Below are positions 1-6,289 of a stretch of DNA of 8,874 nt, one piece after another. The stretch lies in the NCBI GenBank assembly GCA_030054015.1, contig JASGCR010000074.1, positions 1 to 8,874 on the forward strand. The letters are read 5' to 3'. Position numbers and translations under genes: made by a program. Source of the stretch: Candidatus Symbiobacter sp. (GTDB taxonomy: Bacteria > Pseudomonadota > Alphaproteobacteria > Elsterales > Elsteraceae). Position 1 is the stretch's first letter. Each line of letters opens with the position of its first letter. The notes beneath the pieces were generated by a model. That model saw nothing but the letters and a program-made list of their open reading frames with translations, did not search any database and had not been told where the DNA came from.

Positions 1-69
1 CGGCGGGTAATGACGCTCCCTTTTTTACCGCTCTTTGGCTGCGCGGCGGGTAATGACGCTCCCTTTTTT
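1..69 (+). repeat. Two direct copies of a dispersed repeat (GGGTAATGACGCTC + T-tract)
   Basis: Positions 1-26 and 44-69 are identical 26-mers that begin CGGCGGGTAATGACGCTCCC and end in six Ts, 43 nt apart. The same core occurs at 3756-3769, and inverted at 3583-3597 and 3622-3638, so this is a dispersed family rather than a local duplication. The sequence after the first copy (ACCGCTCTTT) looks like a degenerate copy of the 15-nt unit that is tandemly expanded at 3764-4017. No gene is visible here, and the element may extend beyond the left edge of the window. Confidence 0.8.
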
Positions 70-610
70 GCCGCCAACCCACAATCTTTTTCATAAAACC
101 ACCCCCTAGACTCGGTTAAAAAAAACCGCTATGCTGCCGCCAGCGAATTTGGTTTTTCGTGCTGTTTGCCCGCCTAAATGGGTGGAATCGTTTGCTTAGA
201 GACCTTTATGGTCGGAATATGTGACGATATACCCATTATTCGATGTGTCAGGGTTGGCGTGGTTTTTGCCGATATAATTTTGGCAAAAATTCAGACCGGC
301 GCGATTAACGGCTGTTTTTATCAATGGGCGCGATCAATGCCTTTGCGGTTGGAAAATATTTTTGGGTTGTTGTGGGTGAGTTGGCTGGCCTTGCGCAAGC
401 CGCTGCCCCGATTCATGTTTGCGAACATGTCTGATGTGATGAGCCGTTTTTGGTGCCGGAGTGGACGTGCGCCAGGGCTTAGGGCATCACCAGCAATTCG
501 GCCAAATTTTGGCCAACCGAGCCACTGGTCGTATGCCCCTATTTTTGGGCCGATCAGAATATGGGCGCGTGAGACTCCGGATTCTGATGTGCGGCCGGAG
601 AAATACCCCC
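70..610 (+). other. Non-coding stretch upstream of rne, probable structured 5' leader
   Basis: I see no convincing gene in this 540-nt stretch. It contains several small inverted repeats: AATGGGT 177-183 with ACCCATT 231-237, enclosing GACC/GGTC (201-204/210-213); TTTTTGCC 263-270 with GGCAAAAA 282-289; the palindrome CTTGCGCAAG at 390-399; CATGTT/AACATG (414-419/424-429); and GGCCAAA/TTTGGCC (500-506/508-514). A perfect TATAAT lies at 273-278 inside the second of these, but no good -35 box sits 16-18 nt upstream, so the promoter is uncertain. In enterobacteria, rne has a long hairpin-bearing leader through which RNase E limits its own mRNA. That this stretch plays the same role is inference. 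Confidence 0.4.
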
Positions 611-3304
611 ATGGCCAAGAGAATGCTTATCGATGCGACCCACCCCGAAGAAACCCGGGTGGTCGTCTTAAATGAAAGCCGACTCGAAGAATTTGACTTT
701 GAATCCGCCAATAAAAAACAGATAAAGGGCAATATTTACCTCGCCAAAGTGATGCGGGTGGAACCGTCGCTGCAGGCTTGTTTTGTCGAATATGGCGGCA
801 ATCGCCACGGTTTTCTGTCATTTAGCGAAATCCATCCCGATTATTATCGCATCCCGCAATCCGACCGCGAGCAACTTTTGTCCTTGGCCCGCGAAGAGGA
901 AGAGGAAGAAGAAGAAAGCCAAGAAGCCGACGAATCCGGGGCGGCGTTCGGGTCGCTTGACGCCCCCTATCCGAGCGAAGAAGCTGAATCCAGCCCTGCC
1001 GCCGATGCGCGCTTTCCCGAACCCGCCGACTTGCTCCATCCGCACCCAATTCACGCGACGCGCCATGAGACCGGCCAGGAATCGAACCAGGCAACGAGCC
1101 AGGCAATGTCGGACGGGACAACCGAATTATTGCTTGATCCAGGCCTCGAATCTTTATCAGAACCTTTGCCTGAATCTTTACCTGAATCTCTATCCGCATC
1201 ACTGTCGGAATCCGAGCCGCCTTTGGATGTGACTTATGCCTCATTGCCGGTCATAACGGTTGGGGGCGACGTGCCGGAAATTTTTGGCAGGGATGAGGTG
1301 GTGGAAAAAACCGCACCCGATGTGAAACCTCGCCCGCGTTCTTTGCGCAATTACAAAATCCAGGACGTGATTGTCCGCCGCCAAGTCTTATTGATCCAGG
1401 TGGTCAAGGAAGAACGCGGATCAAAAGGGGCCGCCCTTACCACTTATTTATCGCTGGCGGGGCGTTATTGCGTTTTGATGCCCAATGCCCCGCGCGGTGG
1501 CGGAGTGAGCCGCAAAATCACCAGCCTGGCCGACCGCAAACGCTTAAAAGCCATGGTGGATGAATTTCATTTGCCCGATTCGATGGGGGTGATTGTCCGC
1601 ACCGCCGGGATGGAGCGGCCTAAACCCGAAATCCGCCGCGATTTGGATTATTTGCTGCGGCTGTGGAACACGATTCGGGACAGTACCTTGCAATCCATGG
1701 CCCCGTGTCTGATCCATGAAGAAGGCGATTTGATCAAACGCTCGATCCGCGATCTCTATTCGCGGGACATTGACGAAATCCTGGTGGCGGGGGAGGAAGG
1801 CTATAAAACCGCCAAATCTTTTATGCAGTTAATCTTGCCCAGTCACGCCAAGCGGGTACAAAATTACCGCGATGATACCATTCCGATCATGCAACGCTAC
1901 CAGGTCGAATTGCAATTAGATGCGATCCACTCGCCGGTGGTGCAGTTAAAATCGGGCGGCTATATCGTGATCAACCCGACCGAGGCCTTGGTGGCGATTG
2001 ACGTCAATTCGGGGCGGGCCACGCGCGAGCGCGGCATCGAAGAAACCGCCGTCAAGACCAATCTCGAAGCGGTGGACGAGGTTGCGCGGCAAATTCGCCT
2101 GCGCGATTTGGCGGGCTTGGTGGTGATTGATTTCATTGACATGGAAGATAACCGCAACATCCATGCGGTCGAACGCCGGATTCGGGATGCGATGAAAAAT
2201 GACCGCGCCCGCATTCAAATTGGCTCGATTTCGCCGTTTGGCTTGATGGAATTGTCGCGTCAGAGGCTGCGTTCCAGCCTGTTGGAATCCTCGTCCGAAA
2301 TTTGCCCGCATTGCCAAGGCACGGGTCGGGTGCGTTCAATCGAATCGACCTCGCTGCATGTGCTGCGCGGGTTAGAGGAAGAAGGCATCGCGCACCAGGC
2401 CACATCTTTGGCTTTGTACGTGCCGACCGATATTGCCTTTTACATCTTGAACCATAAACGCCAGGCCTTGGCTTTGATTGAACAACGTTATGGCTTTATC
2501 GTCGAATTGATCCGCGATGATACGCTCTACGCCCCGGCCTTTCGCATCGAGCGGCGCGAATTATTGCCCAAAAACGTGACCAAATCGGCATCACGCTTTG
2601 GCGAAATCGATCCCAATTATCCCCAGGCCAGGGCACAATTACTGTCCTCTGATGAAGAACACGCCGATGAGGATGAGGTGGCATCGCCAGACCTGCCCGG
2701 CGACCAGGCCGGTGCGGAAGACGGCCCCCAGGCAACGCGGGCGGGCGAAGACAAGCCAGACGGCAATCACCGCCGTGGCCGTTCGCGCCGCCGCCGCGAT
2801 CAAGACCGCCCGCCCCATCATCCCCGCAACCCGGAGGGACGCAACCCCGAAGGACGCAGCCCGGAGGGACGCAGCACCGAAGGACGCAGCTCCGAAGGCG
2901 GGGAGCGCGAGGCGGGGGCGGTGGAAGCTCACACGGGCGGCTCCGAATCCGGCGACAGCGAAGCGGGGAGCCAAGAGGCCGGTGGTCGCCGCCGCCGTGG
3001 TCGGCGGGGCGGCCGTCGTGGCCGCCGCGATCCGCTGGGCAGCCCCAATCCTCAACCCGGCCGGGGCCAGGGGAGTGAAAACCAGGCCAGGGAAAACCCG
3101 TCCGCCCGCTCGGAATATCGGCAAAATCCCAACCGAATCAAGGGTCCGCCGCCTGCTCGTTCGGGTCATATGGCAGAAAATTCGCCGCCCCACGCCGCGC
3201 GTCCGGCCCATATGCCGGACACTGCGCCGCCGCCCGCCTCAGATGCCGCGTCTCAGACCCCGACCAAGCGCGGCGGCTTTTTGTCGCGGTTCTGGCGGGG
3301 GTGA
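611..3304 (+). CDS. rne: Ribonuclease E/G (RNase E)
   Basis: Endoribonuclease that starts bulk mRNA decay and processes rRNA and tRNA precursors; in proteobacteria it is the scaffold of the RNA degradosome. The product is 897 aa from ATG 611 (MAKRMLIDATHPEET). This start is chosen because alphaproteobacterial RNase E begins this way and GGAG sits 10 nt upstream (597-600); an in-frame ATG at 461 would add 50 unrelated residues. The S1 domain begins near residue 35 (NIYLAKV...RVEPSLQACFVEYGG) and is interrupted by a roughly 150-residue insertion from E95 to about residue 245. The insertion opens with eight glutamates and carries a 12-nt tandem repeat. The S1 domain resumes at YKIQDVIVRRQVLL. 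The catalytic metal ligands match E. coli D303, N305 and D346 as D464, N466 (AIDVNSGRAT) and D507 (VVIDFIDM). The zinc link is CPHCQGTG with C565 and C568. From about residue 680 the tail is low-complexity and arginine-rich, with an RxPEG-type repeat at 739-763 and basic blocks (RRRRGRRGGRRGRR) likely to bind RNA. It ends KRGGFLSRFWRG, a plausible short anchor or partner motif. The catalytic part appears intact. Confidence 0.97.
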   Translation: MAKRMLIDATHPEETRVVVLNESRLEEFDFESANKKQIKGNIYLAKVMRVEPSLQACFVEYGGNRHGFLSFSEIHPDYYRIPQSDREQLLSLAREEEEEEEESQEADESGAAFGSLDAPYPSEEAESSPAADARFPEPADLLHPHPIHATRHETGQESNQATSQAMSDGTTELLLDPGLESLSEPLPESLPESLSASLSESEPPLDVTYASLPVITVGGDVPEIFGRDEVVEKTAPDVKPRPRSLRNYKIQDVIVRRQVLLIQVVKEERGSKGAALTTYLSLAGRYCVLMPNAPRGGGVSRKITSLADRKRLKAMVDEFHLPDSMGVIVRTAGMERPKPEIRRDLDYLLRLWNTIRDSTLQSMAPCLIHEEGDLIKRSIRDLYSRDIDEILVAGEEGYKTAKSFMQLILPSHAKRVQNYRDDTIPIMQRYQVELQLDAIHSPVVQLKSGGYIVINPTEALVAIDVNSGRATRERGIEETAVKTNLEAVDEVARQIRLRDLAGLVVIDFIDMEDNRNIHAVERRIRDAMKNDRARIQIGSISPFGLMELSRQRLRSSLLESSSEICPHCQGTGRVRSIESTSLHVLRGLEEEGIAHQATSLALYVPTDIAFYILNHKRQALALIEQRYGFIVELIRDDTLYAPAFRIERRELLPKNVTKSASRFGEIDPNYPQARAQLLSSDEEHADEDEVASPDLPGDQAGAEDGPQATRAGEDKPDGNHRRGRSRRRRDQDRPPHHPRNPEGRNPEGRSPEGRSTEGRSSEGGEREAGAVEAHTGGSESGDSEAGSQEAGGRRRRGRRGGRRGRRDPLGSPNPQPGRGQGSENQARENPSARSEYRQNPNRIKGPPPARSGHMAENSPPHAARPAHMPDTAPPPASDAASQTPTKRGGFLSRFWRG
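1151..1210 (+). repeat. 12-nt in-frame tandem repeat in the rne S1 insertion (5 units)
   Basis: Five diverged 12-nt units (of the type TCTTTACCTGAA) encode SLSE, PLPE, SLPE, SLSA and SLSE, residues 181-200 of RNase E. They lie inside the acidic insertion that splits the S1 domain, a region with no expected fold. The units differ by several substitutions, so this array is older than the others in the window. Confidence 0.75.
2825..2899 (+). repeat. 15-nt in-frame tandem repeat in the rne C-terminal tail (5 units)
   Basis: Five 15-nt units begin at 2825, 2840, 2855, 2870 and 2885 (first unit CGCAACCCGGAGGGA). They encode R-[NS]-x-E-G, residues 739-763 of RNase E, between two arginine-rich blocks of the scaffold tail. 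The repeat alternates Arg and Glu, so it is nearly charge-neutral between strongly basic segments. Confidence 0.85.
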
Positions 3305-3327
3305 GGTCAAGTGGAAAATTTAAGGAG

Positions 3328-3566
3328 GGTCTGAATAAGGCGAAAAAATCCCTGACCCCCCCTTCCTGCTTAGGAAGGGGAGGATAGAAAAGCTTGAATT
3401 TTTTGCTAAAAAAATTCTTAGCTTTTCTTGGGGGGGTTGGTGTAAAAAACTTCCAAGTCACCAACCCCACCAAGAAACTCTAATGCTCGCATTCGCTCGC
3501 ATAGAGTTTCTATCCTCCCCTTCCTAAGCAGGAAGGGGAGGTCATGGACTTTGACTTATTCTGACC
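3328..3566. repeat. 239-bp MITE-like palindromic element with long terminal inverted repeats
   Basis: The left end (GGTCTGAATAAG at 3328) and right end (CTTATTCTGACC ending 3566) are inverted copies. The inner 32 bp of the arms, 3359-3390 and 3507-3538, are perfect inverted repeats; the outer roughly 30 bp match imperfectly. Each arm contains its own hairpin, CCCCTTCC-TGCTTA-GGAAGGGG. The interior holds three more: GAATTTTTT/AAAAAATTC flanked by AGCT; CTTGGGGGGGTTGGTG with CACCAACCCCACCAAG (one G-T wobble, 3427-3442 region with 3460-3475); and AAACTCTA/TAGAGTTT near 3475-3509. It has no coding capacity. A related, rearranged copy starts at 8684. No clear target-site duplication is visible, so mobility is inference. 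It lies 23 nt after the rne stop and may end that transcript. Confidence 0.75.
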
Positions 3567-3582
3567 TTCCCTAAAAAAGAGT

Positions 3583-3638
3583 GCGTCATTACCCGCCTAA
3601 AAAAGAAGCGTCTAAAAGAAAGAGCGTCATTACCCGCC
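3583..3638 (-). repeat. Two inverted copies of the GGGTAATGACGC dispersed repeat
   Basis: GCGTCATTACCCGCC occurs at 3583-3597 and again at 3624-3638, 41 nt apart. Read on the - strand these are GGCGGGTAATGACGC, the same core and nearly the same spacing as the pair at 1-69 (43 nt). The AAAAGAAGCGTC between them is a degenerate reverse copy of the 15-nt unit expanded at 3764-4017. Confidence 0.75.
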
Positions 3639-3769
3639 GCATGATCCGTGCAACGGATCGTGCGAGAAGGAATATCCCCCAGGAGTATTGTGGAATAATA
3701 CTCCTGGGGGATTACCCAACTCAGACTGCAAGCGGATTCCCGCTTGCAGTCTGGTGGGTAATGACGCTC
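3622..3769. repeat. Branched hairpin cluster closed by a 14-bp inverted repeat
   Basis: The outer arms GAGCGTCATTACCC (3622-3635) and GGGTAATGACGCTC (3756-3769) are perfect inverted repeats. Between them are three hairpins in a row: 3638-3649 with 3653-3664 (12 bp with one T-G wobble, 3-nt loop); 3674-3689 with 3697-3712 (16 bp perfect, 7-nt loop); and 3722-3735 with 3740-3753 (14 bp perfect, 4-nt loop). The third can extend outward through ATTACCCA 3711-3718 and TGGGTAAT 3755-3762, which competes with the outer 14-bp stem. As RNA or extruded DNA this would be a multi-branched structure. No gene is present. The function is unknown. Confidence 0.8.
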
Positions 3770-4017
3770 CCTTTTTTTACGCTCCTTTTTTTACGCTCCC
3801 TTTTTGTACGCTCCCTTTTTTTACGCTCCCTTTTTTTACGCTCCCTTTTTTTACGCTCCCTTTTTTTACGCTCCCTTTTTGTACGCTCCCTTTTTTTACG
3901 CTCCCTTTTTTTACACTCCCTTTTTGTACGCTCCCTTTTTGTACGCTCCCTTTTTGTACGCTCCCTTTTTTTACGCTCCCTTTTTGTACGCTCCCTTTTT
4001 GTACGCTCCCTTTTTTT
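3764..4017 (+). repeat. 17-unit, 15-bp intergenic minisatellite (ACGCTCCCTTTTT[T/G]T)
   Basis: CTCCC blocks recur at 3767, 3782, 3796 and then every 15 nt to 4006, giving 17 units. Ten units have a run of seven Ts and seven have TTTTTGT (starts 3796, 3871, 3916, 3931, 3946, 3976, 3991). The second unit has lost one C and so is 14 nt long; the tenth is followed by ACA instead of ACG. One strand is almost pure pyrimidine. The first unit is the outer end of the right arm of the hairpin cluster (TGACGCTCCC), so the array appears to have grown from that arm. The period is 15 bp, not a helical repeat. The array ends 35 nt before the candidate mlaC -35 box. Confidence 0.95.
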
Positions 4018-4052
4018 GACACGTCCTTTTAATATTAAGGGGTGGAAAGAAC

Positions 4053-4082
4053 TTGACCCGTCTTTCATTCTTGCCGTAAATC
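4053..4082 (+). promoter_or_regulatory. Candidate promoter for mlaC-cysS
   Basis: A good -35 box, TTGACC (4053-4058), is followed by a weak -10 region, TAAATC (4077-4082), after 18 nt. The pair fits the looser alphaproteobacterial housekeeping pattern (TTGAC, then TANAWC) better than the E. coli one. It would start transcription about 30 nt before the mlaC ATG. The -10 match is poor, so this is a candidate only. Confidence 0.35.
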
Positions 4083-4119
4083 TACCCGTAAGATCGTATT
4101 GGAAAAAGGGAAGGAAAAA

Positions 4120-4764
4120 ATGTTCAAATTATTGGGGGGATGGCGGTTACGGCAGTTCACGGCGGCAGCCGTCGCCCTGATGATAGGGCTTGCGGCGGGA
4201 CAAGTTGCGGCCCAAACCACCCAGGATTTCTCGCGCGAGGCGGCAAAGGCCATGACCGAGATTACCGACAATGCCTTTGCGGTTTTCCGCAATACAACGC
4301 TGAATAAGGCGCAGAAAAAGGCAGTTTTGCACGATTTGCTGATTGCCAATGTCGATGTGAACAGCGTGATGCGGTTTTTGTTTGGTCGCACCATTAAGAC
4401 CATGACCCCTCAACAAAGAACCGAATTGACCCGCCTTATCAGTGAATTTGTGGTGAATTCCTATGCGGTGAACATGGCGAATTATGGCAATTATAAATTC
4501 AATATCACCGATGCGCGGATGGACGGGCCGTCCGCGGTGGTCTATACCGAAATCCTCCGCCCCAAAACGGGCGGCAAATATAATGTCATTTGGCGGATGG
4601 TGATGGATGAAAATCGTCCCAAATTGGTCGATTGCATTGTCGAGGGCATCAGCATTAATCTGACGCAAAGGCAACAATTCTCTGATATTATGGATCGGTC
4701 GGGCAAAGGGGTTGATGGCGTGATCGAGTCGCTGCGCGACCGGTTAGCCCGCTTTAATGATTAA
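4120..4764 (+). CDS. mlaC: MlaC-family periplasmic phospholipid-binding protein (Ttg2D-like)
   Basis: Periplasmic lipid carrier of the Mla pathway, which shuttles phospholipids between the outer-membrane MlaA complex and the inner-membrane MlaFEDB ABC transporter. The product is 214 aa, close to E. coli MlaC (about 211). Start ATG 4120 is chosen for the strong ribosome site GGGAAGGA (4108-4115) a few nt upstream; an in-frame TTG at 4099 would add seven residues ahead of it and lacks such a site. A Sec signal peptide is clear: basic start (KLLGGWRLR), hydrophobic core (FTAAAVALMIGLAAG) and likely cleavage after QVAA near residue 31. The mature part has the family pattern: DVNSVMRFLFGR, a helical stretch ending FVVNSYAVNMANYG, a beta-rich middle (VVYTEILRPKTGGKYNVIWRM), and the closing block KLVDCIVEGISINLTQRQQF...VIESLRDRL. 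No mlaA, B, D, E or F gene is in the window, so it is separated from its partners here. cysS follows after 57 nt with no visible terminator. Confidence 0.88.
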   Translation: MFKLLGGWRLRQFTAAAVALMIGLAAGQVAAQTTQDFSREAAKAMTEITDNAFAVFRNTTLNKAQKKAVLHDLLIANVDVNSVMRFLFGRTIKTMTPQQRTELTRLISEFVVNSYAVNMANYGNYKFNITDARMDGPSAVVYTEILRPKTGGKYNVIWRMVMDENRPKLVDCIVEGISINLTQRQQFSDIMDRSGKGVDGVIESLRDRLARFND

Positions 4765-4821
4765 GCATTTGAATTTACGGCACTGGCGGTCTAATTCTGC
4801 CCTAACCATTTCGTGAGTCAC

Positions 4822-6282
4822 ATGAACATGCCGCCTGAGCTTCAACTCCACAATAGTCTGCACCATCGCCGCGAAAAATTCGTGCCGCAAGACCCGTCTA
4901 TGGTCACCATGTATGTGTGTGGCCCCACCGTTTATGACATTCCCCATATTGGCAATGCCCGTTCTGCCGTGACGTTTGACGTGCTGTACCGCTTGCTCGG
5001 CGTTCATTATGGCAAGCAACGGGTGAAATATGTACGCAACATTACCGATGTCGATGATAAAATTAATGCGGCCTCGCTTGATCGCGGCATCTCGATACGG
5101 GAATTAACCGACGAGACCTATGATCACTATCGCCTGGCGATGCGTGAATTGGGGGTGATGCCGCCGGTGATTGAGCCGCGCGTGACCGAGACCATGCCGG
5201 AAATCATCGCCTTTATTGCCCGCTTAATCGATACCGAACATGCTTATTATGCCGAGGGGCATGTGCTGTTCGATGTCACCTCGGCCAGCCAGGTTGGCGA
5301 TTATGTGTATGGCCAGTTATCCGGCCGCAGCCGCGACGACATGATCGCGGGGGCGCGGGTAGAGATTGCCCCCTTCAAACGTGATCCGGCGGATTTTGTG
5401 CTGTGGAAACCCTCGCCGCCGGAATTGCCGGGTTGGGACTCGCCTTGGGGCTTTGGCCGGCCGGGTTGGCATATTGAATGCTCGGCGATGATTGAACGTC
5501 ATTTGGGCATCACGATTGACATTCATGGCGGCGGCAATGATTTGGTGTTCCCGCATCACGAAAATGAATGCGCCCAAAGTGCCTGTGCGCATGAAGGGGC
5601 GGCTTTGGCACGATATTGGGTGCATAATGGCATGCTGACGGTCGATGGGCAAAAAATGTCCAAAAGTTTGGGCAATTTCATTACCGTCCAAGATGTGATG
5701 GATTGGGGCATTCCGGGCGAGGCTTTGCGCTATTACATGCTGAAAACCCATTACCGCCAACCGATGGATTTTTCCAAAGCCGGGCTGGGTACGGCCTGGC
5801 GCGAATTGGATAAATTTTATGCCGCCCTGCGCAAGGCACAAATTGGCTCTCAATCCGGCCAACCCCAGGCCAGCCAACCCCTGGCCGGTCAACCCCAGGC
5901 CGGCCAACCCCTGGCCGGTCAACCACCGGACAAAGATGCCGCGCCCTTGCCCGCCGCGTTCCACCAGGCCCTGAGCGACGATTTGAACACCCCGCTGGCC
6001 ATCCGCCATTTGCACGATTATGCCAAAGAAGCCCAACATGGCAGCACCGCCGCCGCCCTGGCCTTGCAACAGGCCGGGGCGGTGATGGGGATTTTGGCGA
6101 CCCCATTGGGGGATTGGTTCGCTTTGTCGGACGAGGCCAGTGACCCCGCAACCGATCCCGCAATTGCGGATTTATTGCGCCAACGCGATGAGGCCCGCCG
6201 CGCCCGCAATTTTGCCGAAGCCGACCGCTTGCGCGATGCGCTCACCGCGCGGGGGGTAAAGATACAGGATCGCCCGCTTTAG
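4822..6282 (+). CDS. cysS: Cysteine--tRNA ligase (cysteinyl-tRNA synthetase)
   Basis: Class I synthetase that activates cysteine with ATP and charges tRNA-Cys in the cytoplasm. The product is 486 aa from ATG 4822 and reaches the usual C-terminus (ARNFAEADRLRDALTARGVKIQDRPL). The start is uncertain: GTG 4813 and ATG 4828 are also in frame. GTGAG at 4813-4817 can serve as a ribosome site for 4822 or 4828, while nothing suitable precedes 4813. The nucleotide-binding HIGH motif is HIGN at 42-45 and KMSKS is at 278-282. The catalytic zinc ligands match E. coli C28, C209, H234 and E238 as C33 (MYVCGPTVYD), C220 (GWHIECSAM), H245 and E249 (FPHHENE). All key residues are present. The oddity is a Gln/Pro/Ala/Gly tandem repeat at 347-366, between the KMSKS-proximal helices (LDKFYAALRKA) and the DDLNTPLA segment. 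It converges on the next gene with 7 nt between stops. Confidence 0.96.
   Translation: MNMPPELQLHNSLHHRREKFVPQDPSMVTMYVCGPTVYDIPHIGNARSAVTFDVLYRLLGVHYGKQRVKYVRNITDVDDKINAASLDRGISIRELTDETYDHYRLAMRELGVMPPVIEPRVTETMPEIIAFIARLIDTEHAYYAEGHVLFDVTSASQVGDYVYGQLSGRSRDDMIAGARVEIAPFKRDPADFVLWKPSPPELPGWDSPWGFGRPGWHIECSAMIERHLGITIDIHGGGNDLVFPHHENECAQSACAHEGAALARYWVHNGMLTVDGQKMSKSLGNFITVQDVMDWGIPGEALRYYMLKTHYRQPMDFSKAGLGTAWRELDKFYAALRKAQIGSQSGQPQASQPLAGQPQAGQPLAGQPPDKDAAPLPAAFHQALSDDLNTPLAIRHLHDYAKEAQHGSTAAALALQQAGAVMGILATPLGDWFALSDEASDPATDPAIADLLRQRDEARRARNFAEADRLRDALTARGVKIQDRPL
5851..5930 (+). repeat. 15-nt in-frame tandem repeat in cysS (4 full units plus partial flanks)
   Basis: Full units begin at 5860, 5875, 5890 and 5905 (of the form CAACCCCAGGCCGGC), with partial copies on each side. 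Odd units read QPQA[S/G] and even units QPLAG, so there is also a 30-nt higher-order period. The units are nearly identical, suggesting recent expansion. They encode residues 347-366 of the synthetase and keep the frame. Confidence 0.9.
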
Positions 6283-6289
6283 TCACAAA

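Larger units (their letters stand above)
3305..4119. other. 815-nt gene-free region made of repeats
   Basis: No credible gene lies between the rne stop and the mlaC start. In order it holds: a 239-bp palindromic element (3328-3566); two inverted copies of the GGGTAATGACGC repeat (3583-3638); a cluster of three perfect hairpins (3638-3753) closed by a 14-bp inverted repeat; a 17-unit 15-bp minisatellite (3764-4017); and a possible promoter just before mlaC (4053-4082). Reading frames through it are open mainly because the 15-bp period keeps frame. Any rne terminator must lie in the first element; GAATTTTTT/AAAAAATTC (3395-3417 region) is the closest to such a structure. Confidence 0.85.

Noticed and set aside
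254..278. Promoter with TTGGCG as -35 and TATAAT as -10
   Set aside because: The spacer is only 13 nt; the -10 box is good but no -35 at 16-18 nt was found, so it is kept only as a note in the leader entry.
461..610. N-terminal extension of RNase E from an upstream ATG
   Set aside because: The 50 extra residues do not resemble RNase E, while ATG 611 gives the standard N-terminus with a ribosome site.
178..675. Open frame of 165 codons upstream of and overlapping the rne start
   Set aside because: No recognisable protein features, no good ribosome site, and its last 20 or so codons simply read the rne start in another frame; better explained as the leader.
2639..3211. Long minus-strand open frame opposite the 3' part of rne
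   Set aside because: It mirrors the arginine-rich, G+C-rich rne tail and has no features of its own.
3138..3473. Minus-strand open frame containing PPLPKQEGG
   Set aside because: This peptide is the translation of the CCTTCCTGCTTAGGAAGG hairpin; the same happens at 8585-8815, showing it comes from the repeat and not from a gene.
3764..4017. CRISPR array
   Set aside because: Units are 15 nt, adjacent and lack unique spacers; no cas gene is present.
3581..4180. Open frames through the minisatellite on both strands (FLRSL, YAPFF, KKGSV or KRERT repeats)
   Set aside because: The 15-nt period keeps frames open in several phases at once; there is no ribosome site, one unit has lost a base, and the same units occur as intergenic repeats elsewhere. 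Not coding on present evidence.
5317..6069. 250-codon minus-strand open frame opposite cysS
   Set aside because: The + strand encodes an intact synthetase with all catalytic motifs; the antisense frame is a shadow.
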